Of a stretch of 64,000 bases of DNA, positions 13,309 to 22,750 are shown piece by piece. Source of the stretch: Cristatella mucedo (lineage: Eukaryota > Bryozoa > Phylactolaemata > Cristatellidae); NCBI GenBank assembly GCA_009760855.2, contig WPIO01000021.1, positions 5,645,001 through 5,709,000 on the forward strand, read 5' to 3'. Within the stretch, counting starts at the first letter, position 1. The number at the start of each line of letters is the position of its first letter. The translations under genes and the position numbers were made by a program. The notes below the pieces were generated by a model. It was not told where the DNA came from, ran no database searches, and saw only the letters and a list, made by a program, of their open reading frames with translations.

Positions 13309-16300
13309 ACACTGGAGTATGCACAGTGTTGTCCTGACAGTAAGACTTCTACCCTCCATATATAGTAATTGGCCTACTTTTCTTGTGGTTTTCTTTTCTT
13401 GGGCTCGATCGCTCTCCGTAAGTGCAACTTCTTACCTATGGCTGTCAGACGAGCAGCCTCTTTAACGACATTCACTGGTCCCGTTTAAAATTATGTTGAC
13501 TGACTAAACAGGGATGGCAATGGTGAGACGACCATCCTGTACAGCATATGTAAAGTGCCTTTAAAGAGATTAAATTCTCTGAGGGCACTATGCAAATTTA
13601 TTGTAATAATAATAATTATTTTTTGTGCTGTGGGGCAAGCGGTCAACATTACTACGCTCCACGTGACTGTAGCTTTGCTTGATGCATGCCAGGGACTCTC
13701 TTGTCCGGGCAGGACAGCTGCTTTGCCAGAGCTGGACTGATGACATTTCTGTGTGCCTGCTGCATGCAGCCCTAGTTTTTTTTATGCTGAATTGTGTATA
13801 CGAGTGCACTTGTGTAACAAAACGCCGATTTGGGGTGTGTATGGTCTTTTAAACTGCTAGGATAGCTTCTCCCTTATGGTTTCTCTACCGGCTTTCTGGC
13901 ACTGTGCATGTAAGTGCTCCATGTCAATCAGGTTTGTGAGTTATCAAACTAGCAAATCTATTCGAGAATAGTTGCTTTATACAAAGTGACTAGCAGAGTG
14001 TACTGCTGCAACCATTTTTGACTAGCTTAGATATAGTTCTCTAGCTTTTCAAGATGTGCAAAACCACCGCATGCTTACTTTACTTTTTCTAAGCTATGAA
14101 AGCAATTGTAATTTATTTCCAGGGATTAATTCTAATGAACGGGCTTTGGATCTGCTGATCAGGGAGATGCAGGGGCTGCCTGTTGACACCTCTAATTATA
14201 ATTATTTAATTCCGTGTTGAGTTAGGCTAGTGTGCTGAGGTCTGCTGATTGTTTACAAACTAATCGAAAGCTTGTCGCCTTGGAACATGCTGACTAGGCT
14301 GTAGGCTGACTGGAGAGGCATCGGAGTGGAGCTGCTGTTGTGACAAAATGTTTTTCCTAGCATCAACTATGCATGCTTGTTCCATCGCATACTCCTGACG
14401 CCGTGCTAAATAAAAACCTTTTTGTCTTCCACGATTTCGTCTCCCACGAATCCCATTAGAGCTCATCCTAGAGCGATTGTAGTCAATATTTCTTGTTGGG
14501 CAGCACGAGATGCTATGTTGGCCCTGGCTCGTGCTTTATTGCTGCTGCCGGTTACTGCTCCTTTGATGCTTCGATAACCCCCTCCTAGAGCTTTGTGGCA
14601 CAGTGGGAGAATGTGTTATCAATGGCGAAAATTGTTTTTATCCGTAGGTGACTTTTTGTGACGTGGAGGTAGTGCTGCAGGGTTTGAACATTCCTTTGTA
14701 GACTGCTAATTACCTCACTGGGGAGCTCTGCGCAAAGAATTATACGCTGAAGCAGCGCATGGATGTTCTTGAGGTGAGTGTGTGCGGGCAACGTAACGAG
14801 TGTATTCTTGTGATCAGATGATGCAAGCCTCCTTCATCATTGACTCGTTACTTGCATTTGATTGATAGTTCATTTATCTTTAATGCAACCAGGGGCTGAT
14901 TTTGCTGTATTCCAGTGTTACTTTCGTCTTTCTTGCCACTATCATCGTCGTGTTTGTGATTCTTGTTTCGCCTGACCAATGCCCGTGCTTTGTAGCCTTT
15001 CTCTCTGCACTCTTGCTCTCATGTTGCGCTTCGTAATCGCTTCCACCTTGTCCCAATGATTTCTTTCCAACACTTGTCTCTAGCCGTGTAATGGTCCTTC
15101 TCGTAGCATTGGTGGCAATGCTGCCACTGCTACCCATTCCCTGGCCTCATTCGTTCCCAAGTTCACTCTTTTTTTTTTTTTACTTGCCATTAAGGTCATC
15201 GTCGTGCTGTTCTTACTTTGTTCTGGTGATCTTTATTCGAAGTAGCTCATTTTCGTTTGCATCTCTAACCAAAGTCTCATCGCTGTGTTGTAGATCTTGT
15301 TCAGTTAGGGCCTAATTCCTAATTCTGGGTCCATTTGTGGGACTTTTTGTCTGCTCCAGGCTGCTTAGTTGGCGGCTTTTATGCCGATTGCACGAGGACT
15401 CTGCTTTGAAAGAAATATTGACATTTTAATGGCTATTGCTCGTAATCTTCGGCCCTCATTCATGTTGTAGGGAGTCAAATAGCATCGACTGCAACCATGT
15501 AGGTCGGGAAGTTTCATACCCAATGTGGGCCCTGGTATCTCACCTTTCGAAATTGTCGTTAGTCAGACTATTTTTCTTGTTGGGAAGACGCATGTTAATG
15601 CATTTTCTTTTAAACCTTATCTTATTTACGTATAGTCTCTTCTTTCTCTAGCACTCATTGTCCAACTCTGAGCAGAATGTCGTCGTGCAATTGGTTTCTA
15701 GTTGCTGTTTGCCTTTATTCACCTATCCTTTTGCCACCTGACGATAAAGAAGCTTACATGCTGGTCAATTGCTTATCGTAAGGTATCATATTTTAATATA
15801 TTATCGTAAGGAAGCACTTGATCCGAATGCAGAGTTATTCAGCTCGAAGAATCCCCCCCACATTGCAGTCATCTTGCTCTAGCGTGATGTCTGTCTTGCC
15901 CTAGCAACCGCTGTCCAATTCTGGTTGACATTATCCTATGTCAGATAAGCTGCCACTGATGCTGTCTACGCCGCTCCTTTGGGGCTCCGTAAGCTTGCAG
16001 CAATGTTTCTTCCTCTCGTCTCACCGTGCTGTGCTAGCAATCTCTCGTGCCGGCTTATTTTGTAGTTTGTTTGCCTACTGTTACTCACTCGATAGCCTTA
16101 AGTAGTTAAAAACCGTAAGAGTGCAAGGACCGTGGCGTGGCTGCGTACATTTAGCAATGTGCTTAATTCTGAACCCAATGCCTTGTAGACATTGAGTTTC
16201 TCTTTCCTGGCCTGACTCCCAACCTTAAACTCGTGCTATTGGGATATCAACGCGAATACTCTTCAAAATTTGAATAAAAAAATTTGCTTGTGCTCCCGGT

Positions 16301-19300
16301 TGCTTAATGGGAGGGGTGCTTTAATGAAGAGATAGCCATGGTGGTAATTTGATTCAAAATGCCTCTCACCAACCTCCTGCTAATCGAATTAAACCTATAG
16401 GCCACTGTACTCGGTCAGGTGAAAAAGAAGTTAAAATTGAACGGAATTAGTGTGGACTGCTTTTTAAACTCATTAGTTCTATAGAGCAAGGCCGGCTGGT
16501 CATATTTTGATGTACTCCAACACCGGCTGGAAAAGACTATCCTTCGTTTGCCCCGGCAAGATCGATCTGGAGTCGGGTGTGGCTGACCTGTGACCTGGGT
16601 TGACATCGCCGCAGATGAACAAGCAAGTTGGATAGCCAGTGATTGCTACAGAGCTGCTGCCACTGTTGTTATAGCATACAGCCTGTGCAATCAGGTACTT
16701 AGAATTAGTGAAAAACTCTTGAGTCGGACCACTTCGTCATGAGTGTTGTAGTTGCCACATTACATAGCTGCTCACCGACCTGCACAGGCTCCCCATCAAG
16801 CAGTATATCGACTGCAAGGTTTGGTCACTCACTTATTTCGGTCCCTTCATTCTCTTGTTTTGGCCTACCTATCCGAACTACTTCCAAATCAGGCTAGGCA
16901 TAATAGCTCGTCTGACTCAAATTTAGCTGTGCCTCGAATAATTATAATAATAATATAATTCATTTATATAGTGCCCCAAGAGAACTATTCAGGCGCTTCA
17001 CATTTGCCTCGGGGCTCGAGCCCACGACCTCAGTCAGACCTTGGTCGGGGCGAGCACCTTAACTGCTGGACCAAACCAGCTCGGCCCAGCCTCAAATCCT
17101 ATGGAGACCGAGCCTTTAGTGCGAATGCTCCCAAAACCTGGAATTCACTCCCGACTGACGTCACGACTTCCCCTGATTTTACGACATTTGAACAAAAGCT
17201 GAAAACGGACCTGTTCCTCACAGCATTTGCTGGGTTCTTGTGAATTGTCCTTTGTGTGCTTATGCGTGCTGACACTGTGCTTGTTTATAACTATACCCTA
17301 TTGATATGCTTGCTTTACAGCGTATGTAAAGTGCATTGAAAGGGATTTAGTTACCTGTGGGTGCTATGCAAATATCGTATAATAATAATAATAATAATAA
17401 TACATTTGTATAGTAACACCCCTAGATAACTTAATCTCTTTCTAAGCACTTTACAGATGTAGTAAAGAAAGTATGACCAAATGATCAGTGATGGTAACAT
17501 TCGAAATGTCATCAAGCTGAAGTTGTTAGATGTGACATGTCACTGAGTCAACGTGTAGATATGATTAGTAGCAGTAGGCATAGGGTCAGCACACATAAGC
17601 ACACAAAGGACGAATCACAAGGACTTATTAAATGTTGTACTAAACAGCTGTATTTTAAGCTTCTTTAAGTATTATACATGCCATGTCAGCAGAAGCTGCA
17701 CTTGGCTAGTCGACTGGCACAACTCGTTGACTGAAGTAGATGCAAAGCTCTAGTTGTTCCATTCCTACACTTAAAAACCTTTGGCCACAGAAACGTTTGC
17801 TCTGTAGGTCCTAGACTTCGGAACTCACTTCCAAAATTCTAATGCAACGACATCTAGTCACCTGCTGCCGACTGTGACACATTCTTTCCAGCCGTTTTGA
17901 TGTGCTATCTCCATGCTATTCACTACCTCAACTGCTCTCTTGAGTCAGCTAAGCTTCTCACTTTCTCTATATTGCATGAGATGAAGTCTGTTAGCTACCA
18001 CATGCGTACCGAAAGCTGCTGTACGAGTTTGAGTGAGCTATAAAAAACTGTCATGCGTAGTACCCACTTAGTCTTGGTGGCTTTTGTGGCGTTACAGCTG
18101 GAGATACATTACGTTACATTACTTCATTCTTTGTAGGCATGCTCGCACCCTTTCCTCGGCTCTGGTGATGTAGTGAGCAGAGATCTGCTACAGTCTTATG
18201 GTTATCCTTCTGTCTGTCTCATCACCGTGAGACGATAGCTATTGCAACTAACGTTATTTATTAACATTATTTATAGCAATTCACCTCGGTATTTATTGCA
18301 GCTTTGCAATATTGCCATTACTTGTAGTCCTGTACTGGGCGTCGCAGATTCATTGGCCCAGCATCGTGATTGGTGCAATTCATTTATATCGAATCCGTTG
18401 TACGTAGATGATTGGACATTCATGCAGCCGCGATCCCCTAACATTCACGAGCTTTTATGGGCCACGAAAGGCAGGTCAGAAGAACAGCAGAAAGATGAAA
18501 GGCACGCTAGCATGTGGTAGCTTGAGTTGGCCTCGTTAAGTGCATGTGTGTGTGTGTGTGCGTGCATGCGTGCGTGCGTGGGCGTGCGTGCGTGCGTGGG
18601 CGTGCGTGCGTGTGTGTTAGCTTCTCGGCTTCTGATGTGTGTGCATGCGTGTGTGTTTGTGTACTTGTGTGCCATCTCTATTTGCTGACTGGGTTTTATC
18701 AATCTTCTGCCTACATTGTGAAGGAAGAGTCAATCTTTAGAAGCCAACTTGCATGGCACAACGAATCTCGTTCACTCCACGATTGTAACAAAGTGATTTT
18801 CCTCCAAAGCTAGACATTCCAAGATGTCGACCAAGCATTTAAACACTCTCATTCTTTTTACTGAGCCCTGACAATGGCAAGCTTCTTCGGGCCCATGCTT
18901 GCCCGACGAACGATAAGGACTGTCCGGCCTAAGACTCGATGGCGCACCACGCTGAGAAATTGTCGCTAAAAGGCGCTGGGCGGCACTGGCTTAGGCGATC
19001 TCTCCTCGCTTCTCTGACGAGCCGCCCCTTGGTTGGATCGCTTCAGGCGCTCGCCGCCGGCGCTCAAGAGCTCGGCGAGCTGAGGCCACATGGTGGCAGC
19101 GGAGGAGGAGACTGCCGCTCCGCAGCTGGCAAGGTCGACGGTCGGCCTGGCTTGGTCGTCAACTCGAGCTCGGACGGAATCGAGCCGACCGAGCCTGGAG
19201 CGCTGCGGCACTGGACGGAAATCGTCGACGAGCGCGTGCGAGCGAAGACGCGCGTATTTGCTCGCGGCCCGCAGCGGCCGCCGCCCGCGGCTGCCGCCAG

Positions 19301-21128
19301 CAGGTTCGCTCCCGTGGCAGGCTGCTTCTTCTTTCCGCTGCTCGCCACTGTGCGGAAGTAAGTTGCGAGCAGGCGCCGCGGCTTTGCACGTTTAGCGGAG
19401 CGGGGGTTGCGATTCGGCACTGCTGGCACACATTCACTCGGTTCGTGGTGCTTGGTGATGCTGCGCTGCCATGCACTGCACACTGCCTGGCTGGGTTAGA
19501 GGCGCATAAACGTGGTCCCTTCGCCAAAGGCAATCGCATAAAAGCAGTGTTCGTCCTTCGAGTACCTGGGCAGTAGGGGCTCGGCATTGGCATGTTTTTC
19601 CCATCGGCGTATCCAAGGCATGCACAGGCGTCTTCGGGTTGGGGTGTACATCTATGTTTACTTGTAGGATAGTGGGAGGTTGAGCCAACTGAGCATGCAC
19701 GGCCAGATGACTAACCTCGACTGCGGCCTCTGGTGGCGACCCACGCGAGGCACTGCTGCCGCTCTGCAAAATCGAGCCGGCACTGCGTCGCATCGTCGCT
19801 GCAATCGATGGCAGCAGCTCTGTGTGAGACTCGGTGCTTTTTTCTGTCAGGCAAACTGATGCCAGCTTTGACCTGCTTGGAGAAGATGCGATGGTGCTCG
19901 TTAAGTTCATCGTCAGCCTGTCGAAAATCATGCTGTCTGCCACCAACGCACCCGTGAGTGGGGGAGTCTGCTTCGGGCCACTGCTTTTCAAGCTCAGTCC
20001 ACAAGGCAAACGGCGTTCCCCCTTGTCGCATCTTCCTTCCCTCGTTGCATCGTTCTTCCTCCGTCTGCCGATCAATCACCAGCGGCCAAAGCAAGGAGCT
20101 AGCACGTCGGTGTGCACGCCTCGGCATAGCGCGCTGCCAGTGACACTCTCTCTAGGTCTCTGTGAAAATGGGACGCGAGCTGCTGGACTTTGTGTGGGCA
20201 CTTCGTTACCATGGAGATAGGTGAGCCTTGCGAGCGCTCGTGTGCTCACAGCTCGGGTTTGGCTTGTGTAGCCTGGCATCTGCTGCCGCCGCTGCGTAAT
20301 TGGCGCTGCCGCGAGCGCTGCTATCGCTTTTGCAGGTCGGTGCGTGTCGCTCTGCTCTTTGCCCTGATGGCCACCTTTCTCGCCCTGCCGGCGCACTCGG
20401 TGACAAGCGACTTTGCAGAGGACGTGACCGAGTTTGCAGCTTGGCTCAATGGTACGTGGCGAGTTGCCGCAGCGGCTGCCGCAGCATTTGTAGCTGCTGC
20501 AGCTGCCCGGACCGTGCGCTATTCCAGAACAAGTGGAAGCCACCTGGCGGCTTGCGTACCTACAACTGATCATTCTCTTCGCATTGTCTTCGGGTCGTTT
20601 CATTTGAGCTCGGGCACAGCCACAGGTCCTGGCTCGTGCTGGCCTGATTAAAACTCCGGCTGAAAAGGAAGCGCATTGGCAAAGCTTGCCTAGTTAAGCG
20701 TGTCGAGCATTGATTGATTGATTGATTGGCGCTCGATGCGTTAGACGCTTCCCTCACGTGGCACACCTGCCAGTCCTGGGGTCTCGTGTCGATGGTTTGT
20801 ACCCACGTTAATAGTGCTGTCTTTTCAGATCGTGGTTGTATTGAGTCTGGTCTGCTGCCTCATTAATGATACACCGAGCGTGATTGCTTGCAGACATGTA
20901 GAATTCCATCGACCGCTCTTCAGTATTTCTTTTTTAACCCTCTGACGCAATGTCGTTTTTCTGTCTTAATTCTTCCCTCTCCCTCCTGCCCTCTCTTGCT
21001 CATTCCATCTATCCCTCTTCTTTGCTGAGTCCCATGATTTTACTTACTATTCAATTGCATTTCACTTTACAGCAAATGTAAAGCGCCTAGAGAGAGATTA
21101 AGTTCTCTGAGGGCGCTTTATCAAGTGA

Positions 21129-21170
<42 letters not shown>

Positions 21171-21213
21171 GCTCCATCCACTGCTCCTTTGCTCTGTCTA
21201 CCTTTTTTGATCT

Positions 21214-21290
<77 letters not shown>

Positions 21291-22750
21291 CTTTTACATT
21301 CTCTCTACTCTACTTTATTTTCGGTTCTCTGTATATTCAATTCTCTCTAAGTCTCCTCTGCTATTTCTCTCTCCCTGTTTCCATTATTTCTCACCTTGTC
21401 TTGTCTCTTTGACCTCATGTGTGTCTTTATGTCAGTCTCGGTTGTGTTAAAAAAGAGCTAGCAGTCTGTAGTGCGTGAGACTAGTGCAGACTTAGGCAAG
21501 GCGTTCAGCTCAAAACGCAAGCAAGCAGCCTGCTCTGTCTAATGATTGATGGTCATAATGCAAAACTCAAGCTGTCTGCGTTTCTGCAGCTCGTCCCGAA
21601 GCTGTAGCGATGCGGACAGTTTCTGCCGAGCTGTCCACGTGCCACCGATGGCCGTCTGCCGTATTGATGCTTGTCCTCCGATGCCATCAGCATGGGGAGG
21701 TCTGCTGTGCGACCGAGCTTATTCTCAGGATGGTGTGTAGATTGAGCTTGTTTAGGCGACTGGATGGTACCTGAATGAAGCTGAGCACGTTTTATGGCAA
21801 TGCCACGTTTTTTTGTAGCCTATGCAAGCCTTATTTGCTGCACTATAACCTGCTGGCCACAGTAAATGTGCTACACCAGCTCCTCTTTTCCATTTTCAGT
21901 TTAGGTGTTTCGGCTGTCTTTGTTAAGCTATGCTACTAGCTGCTGCTGGTGCTGCTTCTGGTTCTCGTGCTGCTGCTGGTGTGCCTACCGAAAGTTTGGT
22001 CATGCCTTCTTGACATTATTCCCCCACTTTCGTGGTTTAGCCCAGGATAAAATGGTCACTCACCTCTAAAGTAAGACCAAGGTTGTGGGCTCGAGTCCTG
22101 CGGCATATGTAAAGCAGCACACGTAAAGCAGCACACGTAAAGCACCTGAGTAGAGATTAAGTTATATTAGTGTGCTCTACAAATGAAATATGTGTATTTA
22201 TTATAAAATAGTTGATCAGGGACGACAGTTGAGCTGATGCCACCGTAGCTTCTCGCCCCTCACCAGCATCTCGATATATATTTTTATAGTGACAATTTGC
22301 ACACGCTTCTGGCATGCTACCATAACCGTATGATTAAGGAAGAGGGGCTAACTGGCGACGACCTTCCTTGGGCCGACCTGTTCGGTTGTGTCGAGCCTCT
22401 TGGCCACCGACATTCTCCGTCAGCCTTACTGTGACTGGCTGCCTCTGGAATGGTCAAGGTCGGATTCCTCGGAGGCTTAATCCTGGGTACACCCTTGATC
22501 TTACTCATATTACAGACCTTTGACACTTCTATCTGTAAAGTGCCTAGAAAGAGATTCAGCTCTCTCTGAGGGTGCTATGCAAATGTATTATCATTATTGT
22601 GCCTATTATTGATCTGGTTGTACTTGTCTCTTTTTAGACCTGGACTGCCGTGAGGCTGACCCCGAGTGCCGCAAAATGGTGGGCCGAGCCATGCAAGTGC
22701 TGAGGCAGCGTGTGCAGACCACTGCTGAAGGCCGTATGGAGACTGACTAG
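521..22750 (+). CDS. TELO2: TELO2 (telomere maintenance 2 / TEL2), 3' portion; 12 exons
   Basis: Exons at 521-589, 746-857, 3160-3395, 3902-4029, 6625-6805, 8078-8194, 14702-14773, 19047-19357, 19851-19953, 20156-20220, 20336-20451 and 22638-22750 join without any phase conflict into 540 codons and a TAG stop. The order and content of the segments follow vertebrate TELO2 (837 residues in human) from roughly the middle to the C-terminus. Recognisable blocks are LLDVWGDASSIR, VRRLGMLVAE, LEPYDMS, YIRDCMEGL, KILLHL, LKQRMDVLE, VDERVRAKT, VAGCFFFPLL, FDLLGEDAMVL and LLDFVWALRYH. TELO2 is the alpha-solenoid subunit of the TTT complex (TELO2-TTI1-TTI2). With R2TP and HSP90 it matures the PIKK kinases (ATM, ATR, mTOR, DNA-PK, SMG1). 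The 5' exons and promoter lie left of the window. All identifications are by eye from knowledge of the family; exon borders rest on splice consensus plus phase. Confidence 0.93.
746..857 (+). CDS. TELO2: TELO2 exon B
   Basis: The acceptor follows a run of T and CACCAG; the donor is G|GTGAGC. The exon encodes VLHSLLDVWGDASSIRRSSY, then EQHAYISRALIVCFAFL. It parallels the vertebrate block LLEVWG...IRHT...QRHVSKA. It ends with the first base of a Gly codon that is completed in exon C. Confidence 0.9.
2093..2166. repeat. (CA)37 microsatellite
   Basis: Uninterrupted CA run, directly followed by CT runs. Lies in the TELO2 intron. Confidence 0.97.
2167..2460. repeat. Pyrimidine-rich tract with (CT)n
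   Basis: Mostly C and T on the + strand with a pure TC run at 2,238-2,281 and CTGT repeats at 2,400-2,440. The long open frames across it are artefacts of the repeat. Confidence 0.9.
3160..3395 (+). CDS. TELO2: TELO2 exon C
   Basis: The acceptor is CTGCAG|GC and the donor GAG|GTAGGA. The exon begins ILTKIMTGVQEHIGSNSVAV and continues RRLGMLVAELTTG, the strongly conserved VRRLGM(I/L)VAE segment of TELO2. A low-complexity stretch rich in Ser, Ala, Pro and Gln follows. The exon ends in YYKLKFE, equivalent to the LKFQYEEDEL region in vertebrates. Phase 0 at the 3' end. Confidence 0.93.
3706..3853 (-). mobile_element. SINE-B (tRNA head, LINE-like tail), copy 1
   Basis: Minus strand: GAGCTGGTTTGGTCCAGCAG (A box), GGGCTCGAGCCCCGAGGC (B box), then GAAGCGCCTGAATAGAGAAC and the complementary GGGGCGCTATACAAATG followed by an A+T-rich tail (TTTTATTTTA). 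The tail is the same design as the 3' end of the CR1/L2-like LINE. It lies 48 bp upstream of TELO2 exon D. Confidence 0.85.
3902..4029 (+). CDS. TELO2: TELO2 exon D
   Basis: The acceptor is TTTTGCAG|TTT and the donor AG|GTACGT. The exon encodes FERDAEVADISALILIPCEP and the variable acidic linker ending LDCSG. The last two bases (AG) are the start of a Ser codon finished by the T that opens exon E. A SINE lies about 50 bp upstream of the acceptor. Confidence 0.85.
4740..5968 (+). mobile_element. CR1/L2-like LINE, degenerate 3' half
   Basis: The + strand resembles the same LINE family from the GITGTALQ region (near 4,825) to an ATT-repeat end (5,942-5,968). It carries the C-terminal segments LAASIADVCAWMTANFLKL (near 5,045) and PKSFGDHAF, with many stops. 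Lies in the TELO2 intron 4,030-6,624. Confidence 0.75.
6625..6805 (+). CDS. TELO2: TELO2 exon E
   Basis: The acceptor is TTTGTTAG|T and the donor GAG|GTGAGG. The exon encodes DDDLEPYDMSADQP, then APKYIRDCMEGLISSDDVDR and SSERLIRSSTTGLKE. These follow the vertebrate EFVPYDMSGD...APAYVRDCVEAL...EDIERW...LVYRS region closely. With the split Ser from exon D it builds a Ser-Asp-Asp-Asp motif. That corresponds to the CK2-phosphorylated site through which vertebrate TELO2 docks on PIH1D1 of R2TP (established knowledge for the vertebrate protein). Confidence 0.93.
7370..7525 (+). mobile_element. SINE-A (tRNA-derived), copy 1
   Basis: A degraded tRNA-like head with B box GGTTCGAGTCC is followed by the family body (CTGCAAGCGGTGGTGATAGC, GAGGCTGTTAAATCAGCT). 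Lies in the TELO2 intron 6,806-8,077. Confidence 0.75.
8078..8194 (+). CDS. TELO2: TELO2 exon F
   Basis: The acceptor is CGAAG|GTG and the donor GAG|GTAAAG, with phase 0 at both ends. It encodes VAAEFCKILLHLSNNFSLTD and YEGQRHAAMVALLVVSPVE, matching the vertebrate VELAKVLLHLEEK...GLRQRALVAVTVTDP solenoid helices. Confidence 0.92.
8925..9865 (-). mobile_element. CR1/L2-like LINE, RT fragment
   Basis: The minus strand encodes a degenerate KYEVPQGSAVGAILFTVYTL motif B and the WMAANFLKLNDNKTN thumb segment. The YADD motif is destroyed. It is bounded on the 5' side by an 84-bp CA repeat. Confidence 0.8.
9869..9952. repeat. (CA)42 microsatellite
   Basis: Uninterrupted CA run at the 5' end of the minus-strand LINE fragment. 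Confidence 0.97.
11040..12870 (-). mobile_element. CR1/L2-like LINE, 5' half
   Basis: Minus-strand frames give a basic start (YDRACLLSFR ... RELGIRPRKP, near 12,700-12,780), an endonuclease piece (IISDRIIDDNLELLALTET, near 12,480) and the CGDLADRFSSLFV linker (near 11,460). Several stops and frameshifts. Lies in the 6.5-kb TELO2 intron. Confidence 0.7.
13213..13307. repeat. (TG)47 microsatellite
   Basis: Uninterrupted TG run in the TELO2 intron 8,195-14,701. Confidence 0.97.
13540..13622 (+). mobile_element. LINE 3' tail fragment
   Basis: The tail-only fragment reads TGTAAAGTGCCTTTAAAGAG, then the complementary CTCTGAGGGCACT arm and an AATAAT run. Confidence 0.6.
14702..14773 (+). CDS. TELO2: TELO2 exon G (24 codons)
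   Basis: The acceptor is CTTTGTAG|ACT and the donor GAG|GTGAGT. The 24 codons read TANYLTGELCAKNYTLKQRM and DVLE, equivalent to vertebrate [24 protein letters not shown]. Phase 0 at both ends. It is a micro-sized exon sitting between introns of 6.5 and 4.3 kb, so automated annotation could easily miss it. Confidence 0.93.
16740..17400 (+). mobile_element. CR1/L2-like LINE 3' end, interrupted by a SINE
   Basis: Frames read LTDLHRLPIKQYIDCKVW-like and LKSYGDRAFSANAPKTWNSL sequences. A TAAAGTGCATTGAAAGGGATT hairpin and an AATAAT run follow. A SINE-B copy is inserted in opposite orientation at 16,936-17,084. Confidence 0.8.
16936..17084 (-). mobile_element. SINE-B, copy 2, nested in a LINE
   Basis: Same head and tail as copy 1. 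The host LINE sequence CTGTGCCTC resumes after the SINE with CCTCAAATCCTATGGAGACC. Confidence 0.85.
17400..17650 (-). mobile_element. LINE 3' tail, antisense
   Basis: It starts at the AATAAT run shared with the sense copy to its left, giving a tail-to-tail arrangement. The complement of the family tail hairpin follows (CTCTTTCTAAGCACTTTAC) and then the GTCAGCACACATAAGCACAC 3' UTR stretch. Confidence 0.75.
17752..18112 (+). mobile_element. LINE family 2, 3' end
   Basis: A second LINE family, recognised by the end of its reverse transcriptase frame (an RSFSSAGPRLWNSLPQLLRN-type sequence, degenerate here) and by a shared 3' UTR (CACTACCTCAACTGCTCTC, GCATGAGATGAAGTCTGTTA). Confidence 0.65.
18543..18660. 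repeat. Imperfect TG / GCGTGC repeat
   Basis: TG units grade into GCGTGC and GGGCGTGC units, then back to TG; alternating purine-pyrimidine throughout. Confidence 0.85.
19047..19357 (+). CDS. TELO2: TELO2 exon H
   Basis: The acceptor is GCTTCAG|GCG and the donor AA|GTAAGT. The exon begins ALAAGAQELGEL (vertebrate LTLAAQEL). A variable Gly/Ser/Arg-rich insert follows, then EIVDERVRAKTRVFARG and SRFAPVAGCFFFPLLATVR, both TELO2 signatures. It is very G+C-rich. The last two bases start a Lys codon completed in exon I. Confidence 0.92.
19851..19953 (+). CDS. TELO2: TELO2 exon I
   Basis: The acceptor is TTTCTGTCAG|G and the donor CCC|GTGAGT. It encodes QTDASFDLLGEDAMVLVKFI and VSLSKIMLSATNAP. The FDLLGED block is the clearest family signature after FFFPLL. 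Phase 0 at the 3' end. Confidence 0.94.
20156..20220 (+). CDS. TELO2: TELO2 exon J
   Basis: The acceptor is CTCTCTCTAG|GTC and the donor AG|GTGAGC. The 65-nt exon encodes VSVKMGRELLDFVWALRYHG and D, matching vertebrate [21 protein letters not shown]. It ends with two bases of an Arg codon. Confidence 0.93.
20336..20451 (+). CDS. TELO2: TELO2 exon K
   Basis: The acceptor is CTTTTGCAG|G and the donor G|GTACGT. It encodes SVRVALLFALMATFLALPAH, then SVTSDFAEDVTEFAAWLN, parallel to vertebrate [36 protein letters not shown]. It ends with the first base of an Asp codon. Confidence 0.92.
21035..21171 (+). mobile_element. LINE 3' tail fragment ending in (TTA)n
   Basis: It contains TTACTATTCAATTGCATTTC and GTAAAGCGCCTAGAGAGAG, then the complementary GGGCGCTTTATCAAGTG. 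It ends in a 42-bp TTA microsatellite (21,130-21,171). Confidence 0.75.
21219..21287. repeat. (CT)34 microsatellite
   Basis: CT run 48 bp after the TTA run at 21,130-21,171; both are intronic in TELO2. Confidence 0.95.
22034..22205 (+). mobile_element. SINE-B, copy 3
   Basis: Decayed A box, B box GGGCTCGAGTCCTGCGGC, a local duplication of AGCAGCACACGTAA, then the paired tail GAGATTAAG ... GTGCTCTACAAATG. Confidence 0.7.
22520..22605 (+). mobile_element. LINE 3' tail fragment
   Basis: TGTAAAGTGCCTAGAAAGAG with the matching GAGGGTGCTATGCAAATG and a TTATCATTATT end lie 33 bp upstream of the last TELO2 exon. Confidence 0.65.
22638..22750 (+). CDS. TELO2: TELO2 exon L, last exon with stop
   Basis: The acceptor is CTTTTTAG|AC. 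The exon encodes LDCREADPECRKMVGRAMQV, then LRQRVQTTAEGRMETD and TAG at 22748-22750. The vertebrate protein likewise ends shortly after the DEDCRTLALRALLLLQRLK helix. A LINE tail with a 3'-type end lies just upstream in the intron (22520-22600). I did not find a convincing AATAAA soon after the stop. Confidence 0.92.

Noticed and set aside
14123-14205. Possible extra TELO2 exon after TTATTTCCAG
   Set aside because: TELO2 continues directly from exon F to exon G in phase. This segment stops early in the required frame and has no donor.
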